Translations under genes and position numbers: made by a program
In this document: in pieces, positions 7,623-11,095 of the stretch
Layout: every line of letters begins with the position of its first letter
Numbering within the stretch: position 1 is the stretch's first letter
DNA from: JBOGJI01 sp050747865
GTDB lineage: Bacteria; Acidobacteriota; Thermoanaerobaculia; Multivoradales; JAHEKO01
Reading direction: 5' to 3'
Length of the DNA stretch: 11,095 bases
Assembly (NCBI GenBank): GCA_050747865.1
Contig: JBOGJI010000148.1
Coordinates: 1-11,095, forward strand
The notes under the pieces: model-generated
The model's database searches: none
Told to the model about the DNA's origin: nothing
Seen by the model: the letters and a program-made list of their open reading frames with translations, nothing else

Positions 7623-8816
7623 ATGAGCGGGCGTGCGAGTCAAGGGCTGTGGACCAGCGTCCTGGCCCTAGTATCGTGTCACGCCTGTAGCGCCGCCCTC
7701 TGCGCGGCCCTCGTCGTCCCTGGCGGCGTTGCGCCTCCTCGACATAGTCCCACTATGCCTGCGTCGGCGCGCCTTGCCAGCGACGACGATGACTCGCGCA
7801 TAGAACGACGCCACAGGCGTGACACGACACTCGGGTTGGCGCTGCCCGCGGCCGCGGAGACCTCGACGGCGGAGCCGGGGCGCTACGAGGTCTTCTACCG
7901 CGTCAACGCTGACGTCCGGAGCGTCGAGCTGACGGCTGACCTGCGCGCCGGCGGACGCCTCGCGGTCGAGGCGCAAACCTTGCCCGACGGCGGCCGCCGT
8001 TTCCGGCTCCTGCGCCCGCTCGCCGACCCCTGGAAGCTCTACTGGGTGGATCCCGCCGGCCCGGCGGGTGACGAGGTGAAGTACGCCTCCGTGGTGACGC
8101 TCGAGGAGGGGACCTGGGAGGCCCTCGATCGCGCCGACGTGGAGGTGCGCGAGCGCGGGCGGGCGATGTACGAACGTTGGAAGCAGGCGACCGGCAACAC
8201 CCACACGTTCGACGGCGCGTTCGCGTTCGTCGTGATCGGTCCGCCGGAGGGGCGATTCAACGTCGATCTCGACCCCGGCGGGCGGCTCCGCGCCGTGCGC
8301 AACCGCCTCACCAGCCGATGGCAAGCCGGACCCTTCGACCGCTTCCTGATGCAGTGGGCCGGCCCCCGCTTCGAGGGCTACTGGTTCTGGAACGAGGGCG
8401 AAGGCCAGCCTCCGCACTGGGAGCCTCATACCTACCACGCCCTGGAGAAGGCGCTCGAGCTGCTGGCCCTGCCTCGGCTCGCGGCCGCGGAGGGTGCGCC
8501 GCCTGCCGACGACCTGCTTTGGGACGACGCTCCCTCACTGGCCCTCGCAGTGCTGACGACCCTCGCCTCGCGGACGGCCCGGCGCCTGGCGCCGCCCGCC
8601 GCCCAGAGCCTGGCACCCCGGCCCACGCCGGCCGAGACCGACGGCTGCGTGTCCGCGGTGGCACCGGGCGAGCGGGCCCGCGTGGAGCGGACCACCTGCG
8701 GCCCCGAAGGAGCCGCACTCCCGGAATCCGATCGCGTGCTGGTCTCCGTCGCCGCCCCCGGCGGCCGGCTCATCGTGGAGGTCGGCTACCGGCCGCTCAC
8801 CGAGCGCCTCCCCTAA
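7623..8816 (+). CDS. Exported protein of unknown function with a palindromic element inside its signal peptide
   Basis: I do not recognise this 397-residue protein. Codons 1-16 (MSGRASQGLWTSVLAL) and codons from 71 on (GLALPAAAET...) are the two halves of a standard Sec signal peptide, with a likely ancestral cleavage after PAAA. Between them, codons 17-70 are the in-frame PE2 insertion, adding VSCHACSAALCAALVV and then a polar segment (DDDDSRIERRHRRD). The first 16 codons plus the Ala/Cys/Leu/Val-rich part might still work as an altered export signal. The mature part has an early beta-rich region (about 86-165), an aromatic region (FLMQWAGPRFEGYWFWNEG, 241-259), a Leu/Ala-rich stretch, two cysteines in the last quarter and a final strand-like LIVEVGYRPL. 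ATG 7623 lacks a Shine-Dalgarno sequence. It lies 26 bases after the tRNA and six before the MBL-fold gene, likely cotranscribed with the latter. Confidence 0.7.
   Translation: MSGRASQGLWTSVLALVSCHACSAALCAALVVPGGVAPPRHSPTMPASARLASDDDDSRIERRHRRDTTLGLALPAAAETSTAEPGRYEVFYRVNADVRSVELTADLRAGGRLAVEAQTLPDGGRRFRLLRPLADPWKLYWVDPAGPAGDEVKYASVVTLEEGTWEALDRADVEVRERGRAMYERWKQATGNTHTFDGAFAFVVIGPPEGRFNVDLDPGGRLRAVRNRLTSRWQAGPFDRFLMQWAGPRFEGYWFWNEGEGQPPHWEPHTYHALEKALELLALPRLAAAEGAPPADDLLWDDAPSLALAVLTTLASRTARRLAPPAAQSLAPRPTPAETDGCVSAVAPGERARVERTTCGPEGAALPESDRVLVSVAAPGGRLIVEVGYRPLTERLP
7670..7831. mobile_element. Palindromic element PE2 (162-bp MITE-like, in-frame insertion)
   Basis: A 162-base palindrome begins AGTATCGTG and ends CACGACACT. 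Its outer arms 7670-7691 and 7810-7831 match at 20 of 22 as reverse complements. Pairing continues inward by eye over roughly three quarters of the length, to a perfect apex CATAGT-CCC-ACTATG (7743-7757). The blocks CTGGCGGCGTTGCGC (7720-7734) and GCGCGCCTTGCCAGCG (7767-7782) are the exact complements of PE1 blocks, so PE2 is the same family in inverted orientation. The outer arms are unrelated in sequence to those of PE1 apart from the AGT/ACT ends. CT precedes it as at PE1. Its length is 54 codons with no stop in the host gene's frame; deleting it rejoins ...VLAL to GLALPAAA. Confidence 0.87.
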
Positions 8817-8822
8817 CCGACC

Positions 8823-9611
8823 ATGCCCGCAGAGCTCATTCCCCTCGGCACCAACGGCTACTACCCCAGCTTCGGCCGTCAGACGATGAGCGTCCTGCTG
8901 CTCGACCGCGGCCGCGCCCTGCTCCTCGATGCCGGCACCGGCGTCGGCAGGATGTCCGAGCCGGAGGTGGCGAGGCGGCTCGCCGCGCACGACTCCCTGA
9001 ACATCGTGCTCACCCACTACCACCTCGACCATGTGGTGGGGCTCGCCACCCTGCTGGCGGTCTGGGATCGGCCGGTCCGCCTCTACGCGCCCGAGCCGCC
9101 GCTGGTCGACGGGCGACCGGACGAGGCGCTCGGCCTGCTCATCGCACCGCCGCTCTTTCCTCGGGCGCTCGCCGACTACCCGTTCCCGGTCGAGGTCGTC
9201 CCCTACTCGGAGAGTTCGCTCGAAGCCGGAGGCTTCCGGCTCACCGTGCGCCGCCAGCGCCACCCCGGAGGCTCGGCCGGGCTGCGGGTCGATGACCTGA
9301 TCGCCTATTGCACCGACACCGCCGCCGATCCCGAGACCGTGGAGCTGGTGCGCGGCGTTCCCACGCTCCTCCACGAGGTCTGGCTCGACGGCGAGGAGGC
9401 GCGGCGCTCCGATCCCGCCGCCTTCGGCCACGCCTCGGCCCCGCAGGTCGCCCGCCTGGCCAGCGAGGCGGGCGTCGGCCGCCTGATCCCCATCCACCAC
9501 CACCCGACGCGCGACGACGCCGCCCTCCAACGCATCGCAACCGAGCTACGCGAAGCGGGCGCGCCCGAAGTCGTGCTGCCGGACGAAGGAACCGTCCTCT
9601 CCCTCGCCTGA
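8823..9611 (+). CDS. Metallo-beta-lactamase-fold hydrolase
   Basis: Predicted 262-residue cytoplasmic MBL-fold metallohydrolase. No signal peptide is visible. The dinuclear-metal motif is THYHLDH (64-70: H65, H67, D69, H70). Further likely ligands are H147 (RQRHPGG), D165 (YCTDTA, the bridging Asp position) and a C-terminal His cluster, IPIHHHP (223-228). H184 (LLHEVWL) and H203 (GHAS) occur where RNase Z and PhnP-like enzymes place conserved residues: a LL-HE element followed by GHxS before the last ligand. It could be a phosphodiesterase of that branch, but the substrate is not determined. ATG 8823 starts six bases after the upstream gene with no Shine-Dalgarno sequence, suggesting translational coupling. 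Length is within the usual range for single-domain MBL hydrolases. Confidence 0.85.
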   Translation: MPAELIPLGTNGYYPSFGRQTMSVLLLDRGRALLLDAGTGVGRMSEPEVARRLAAHDSLNIVLTHYHLDHVVGLATLLAVWDRPVRLYAPEPPLVDGRPDEALGLLIAPPLFPRALADYPFPVEVVPYSESSLEAGGFRLTVRRQRHPGGSAGLRVDDLIAYCTDTAADPETVELVRGVPTLLHEVWLDGEEARRSDPAAFGHASAPQVARLASEAGVGRLIPIHHHPTRDDAALQRIATELREAGAPEVVLPDEGTVLSLA

Positions 9612-9813
9612 GAGCCGCGACCGAAGCGTCGCCACAGCTCACTTGCACCTAGATTGACAGGAGCCAGACGGGTGTATACGACTACATCAATCGTCAGTCG
9701 TACCCATCTTCTACAGTGTCCGAATCGAAGTAGTTCATTCGAAAGGCCTTACGAGTTGGCATGAGATCGTTGGCACTACGTCCGCCAGCGTCCGACAAAG
9801 CGCGTAGCCTCGC
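9612..9813. other. Gene-free, lower-G+C segment between the MBL gene and the mobile-element scar
   Basis: No coding frame is convincing here. Base composition drops visibly below that of the neighbouring genes. It contains an isolated promoter-like site (9654-9680), an inverted repeat TACGACT/AGTCGTA (9677-9683 and 9696-9702, 12-base loop) and two direct GTTGGCA copies (9755-9761 and 9769-9775). It may be the outer end of the element whose transposase tail is at 9814. Confidence 0.5.
9654..9680 (+). promoter_or_regulatory. Orphan promoter-like site
   Basis: TTGACA (9654-9659) is a perfect -35 hexamer; TATACG (9675-9680) follows after 15 bases. The spacing is two short of optimal, and no gene follows in this orientation. 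The -10 partly overlaps the inverted repeat at 9677-9702. It may be left over from a mobile element or be chance. Confidence 0.25.
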
Positions 9814-9930
9814 TCAGGCGACCTGGCTCACCGTCTGCGGCAAGGCGACGCCGGCGGCCTGAAAGACCTTGCCGGCGGTGCCGACGGTCTGCGAGCGCAG
9901 CACGAAGCGTTTGCCGTCCTTCTCGGTACT
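9814..9930 (-). pseudogene. Transposase C-terminal remnant (family uncertain, possibly IS1634-like)
   Basis: On the minus strand a frame reads TEKDGKRFVLRSQTVGTA, GKVFQAAGVALPQTVSQVA and a TGA stop (complement of 9814-9816), about 38 residues. The pattern, a strand with a basic FVLRS followed by a GKVFQAAGVALP helix and end, resembles from memory the C-terminal tail of IS1634-type DDE transposases. The rest of the gene is missing: the sequence to its right reads as an IS91 transposase on the other strand from about 9924. It is therefore a fragment truncated by another element. Assignment to a specific IS family is weak. Confidence 0.4.
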
Positions 9931-10478
9931 ACGGCCGATACTCGAACGTCGCGCCGGCACGGCGCAGTGCTAACGACCTCGACGCGCACCCCGTCGTTCC
10001 TCCTCACGAGGAAGAGCCGCATACCGCCGAGCGTCGCCAAGCCCGTCGGTCGTCGGCACAGCGTATCCGCCGAGTCTACGCAATCGATCCATGGATCGGC
10101 CAGGAATGCGGCGGCGACATGCGCATCGTCGCTTGCCTCCTCCAGCCGGTCGCCAGCCGCAAGATCCTCGCCCACCTCGGGCGCCACAGGGCCTCGCGCC
10201 TCGAGGCCCGCCCACGGCCAGCACTGGCCAGGTGCGCGCCACTGTCGCCTCTTGAGCTCCCTGACCCAAAGCGCTCGATGCTCGCGCCGGGGACGCGGAA
10301 TCGGTGTACGCAACGAGCGCCAAGAACGTCCTGCCCGACACGCCCCACTCCACTTCTTCTGCCTACTCCCCTGGTTCGCCGCCCGCCACCCGCCTCGGGC
10401 AGCCCTCAACACACCCCAACGGCCCATCCGAGGCGCCGCCGCAGCCGCCCCGATGTGTGCTCGCATTTCAAGCGATAA
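9924..10478 (+). pseudogene. IS91-family (Y2-type) transposase, C-terminal remnant
   Basis: An open frame without a start codon carries C-terminal landmarks of IS91/IS801-type rolling-circle transposases. These are RYYGRYSN (9924-9947), then a charged linker, then RIRRVYAIDPW (10062-10094), ECGGDMRIVACLL and ILAHLG. In the family the last block is a zinc-binding CPxCGGxMRIVAFI; here the first Cys region reads IGQEC, so the pair is broken. The frame stays open to TAA at 10476-10478, immediately before an oriIS-like sequence. The catalytic Tyr region and the whole N-terminal half are absent, replaced by the opposite-strand transposase tail, so it cannot be active. Recognisable homology fades after about 10230; the remainder is Pro/Arg-rich. 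Identification is from motif recall. Confidence 0.7.
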
Positions 10479-10495
10479 ACGAACTCCTATCCTTG
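10471..10495 (+). repeat. Candidate oriIS-like end of the IS91-type element
   Basis: Directly after the transposase stop codon comes CGAACTCCTATCC (10480-10492). The conserved oriIS end of ISCR/IS91 elements, as I recall it, contains GAACTTCCTATACCC, which aligns with two single-base gaps. Its place downstream of the transposase 3' end is correct for this family. The recalled consensus needs checking. Confidence 0.4.
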
Positions 10496-10523
10496 AGTCC
10501 CTTGCGGGGCTTCGGGTTAGCAT

Positions 10524-10814
10524 ACGTTTGAGCGTCTCGCCGAGGCCGGGATCGAACCGTCCGTGGGCAGCCGCGGTGATTCCTACGACAACGCCTTGGC
10601 CGAGTCCGTCATCGGCCTCTACAAGGCGGAGGTGATCCGCCACCAAGGCCCTTGGCGCGGCCTCGAGGCGGTCGAGTACGCCACGCTCGAATGGGTCGAC
10701 TGGTACAACACCGAGCGTCTCCTGGAGCCGATCGGCTATGTGCCACCCGTCGAGCATGAAAGGAACTACCATTGGAACCAGCAGCCCTCGCCCGCTGGGG
10801 CGGGACTCAACTAA
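10524..10814 (+). pseudogene. IS3-family transposase (OrfB) C-terminal fragment
   Basis: The frame reads TFERLAEAGIEPSV, GSRGDSYDNALAES, GLYKAEVI and WYNTERLLEPIGYVPP, about 96 residues ending at TAA 10812-10814. This is the end of the integrase core (rve, DDE fold) of IS3 OrfB: the DN(A)LAE Glu is the third catalytic acid and the Y-N-x-x-R-L block is the standard C-terminus. The first two Asp and all of OrfA are missing. An in-frame TAG (10518-10520) precedes it. The preceding bases read SIR in another frame (AGCATACGT, 10519-10527), the residues expected just before YTERL, so a small deletion and frameshift is also present. A GTG at 10563 opens the frame but has no role. It is a dead fragment retaining its right terminal repeat. 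Confidence 0.88.
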
Positions 10815-10816
10815 AC

Positions 10817-10844
10817 GAGTCTCCGGAAATCCCGGGGCGATTCA
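10817..10844. repeat. Right terminal inverted repeat of the IS3-family fragment
   Basis: Two bases after the transposase stop begins GAGTCTCC; the segment continues GGAAATCCCGGGGCGATTCA. Read on the other strand it starts TGAATCGCCCCGGG, the kind of TG-beginning terminal repeat seen in IS3-group elements. The adjoining base 10845 starts integrase coding sequence, which marks this as the element boundary. The left repeat is not found in the window. Confidence 0.6.
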
Positions 10845-10846
10845 GT

Positions 10847-11095
10847 TCAGTCCGCGCCAAGCGGCAGCAACGGCTGCCGGTCGTGCTGAGCCGTCACGAG
10901 GTCAAGTTGCTGCTGGCCCAGCTCCGGGGTACCCCTTGGCTCATGGCGTCCCTGCTCTACGGCAGCGGCCTGCGGCTCATGGAGTGCGCGCGGCTGCGGG
11001 TCAAGGATGTCGACCTCGAGCGGCGGGAGATCCTGGTGCGCGACGGCAAGGGGCGCAAGGACCGACGGACCATGCTTCCGGCTCCGCTGGTCCGA
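10847..11095 (+). pseudogene. Integron-type tyrosine recombinase (IntI/Xer-like), fragment truncated at both ends
   Basis: The frame reads SVRAKRQQRLPVVLSRHEV, then PWLMASLLYGSGLRLMEC, ARLRVKDVDLERREILVR and DGKGRKDRRTMLPAPLVR to the window edge, 83 codons without a stop. This is the start of the catalytic domain of phage-type integrases, closest in wording to integron integrases (LLYGSGLRLMEALRLRVKDVD and DGKGxKDRxTMLP). The first catalytic Arg is at codon 10973-10975 (GSGLR). The N-terminal DNA-binding domain is missing: an IS3 terminal repeat ends at 10844, right where the homology starts. The remaining catalytic residues and the integron-specific extra helix would lie beyond 11095 and cannot be checked. 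No attC-like sites were recognised in the window. It would have encoded site-specific recombination of gene cassettes. Confidence 0.8.

Noticed and set aside
6009..7831. CRISPR array or REP-type cluster as explanation of the repeats
   Set aside because: There are only two copies, each a ~162-bp single palindrome in opposite orientation, with no regularly spaced short repeats.
9967..10635. 222-codon + strand open frame
   Set aside because: It runs in a different frame from both the IS91 motifs (9924-10230) and the IS3 OrfB motifs (10524-10814).
9828..10772. 314-codon minus-strand open frame across the scar
   Set aside because: The composition is not protein-like, and it overlaps three recognisable transposase fragments in other frames.
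9612..10845. attC sites or a cassette array beside the integron-type integrase
   Set aside because: No GTTRRRY/RYYYAAC pairs with the required folded spacing were seen; the space is filled by IS remnants.

Overview
The window is about 70% G+C, with short intergenic gaps, and looks like an ordinary bacterial chromosome whose right end is a scar of dead mobile elements. The order gap-pgk-tpiA-secG-tRNA-Leu, the lipid-anchored M19 dipeptidase and the high G+C would suit a member of the Acidobacteriota or a similar high-GC Gram-negative lineage. That placement is inference; no phylogenetic marker gene is present.

Layout. 176-1513 (-): membrane acyltransferase of the acyltransferase-3 type. 1568-2392 (+): sugar-phosphate nucleotidyltransferase, divergent from it. 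2446-3714 (-): lipoprotein membrane dipeptidase (peptidase M19), convergent with the nucleotidyltransferase across a GC-rich hairpin. 3822-7475 (+): lower-glycolysis and secretion cluster gap, pgk, tpiA, secG, followed by tRNA-Leu(GAG). 7623-8816 (+): exported protein of unknown function, followed six bases later by a metallo-beta-lactamase-fold hydrolase (8823-9611). From about 9612 to the window end: an opposite-strand transposase tail, the 3' part of an IS91-type transposase with an oriIS-like end, the 3' end of an IS3-family element with its right terminal repeat, and an integron-type tyrosine recombinase cut off on the left by that IS and on the right by the window.

The main discovery is a pair of about 162-bp palindromic elements, PE1 (6009-6171) and PE2 (7670-7831). 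They share an inner core in opposite orientations (15- and 16-base identical blocks). Their outer arms are unrelated to each other, yet each is self-complementary (26/29 and 20/22). Removing each element reconstructs a clean ancestral junction. Without PE1, pgk ends in ...VEVL and its TAG stop overlaps the tpiA Shine-Dalgarno sequence. Without PE2, the unknown protein has a textbook Sec signal peptide. PE1 gave pgk a new C-terminal tail and stop codon and separated it from tpiA by 142 bases. PE2 added exactly 54 open, in-frame codons inside the signal peptide. This recalls the Rickettsia palindromic elements that insert in frame into genes, but in a high-GC setting. I cannot tell without a database whether this family is already catalogued.

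Functionally, gap, pgk and tpiA interconvert triose phosphates and 3-phosphoglycerate and probably share a transcript that reads into secG, a Sec translocase subunit. The tRNA has its own -10-like hexamer.
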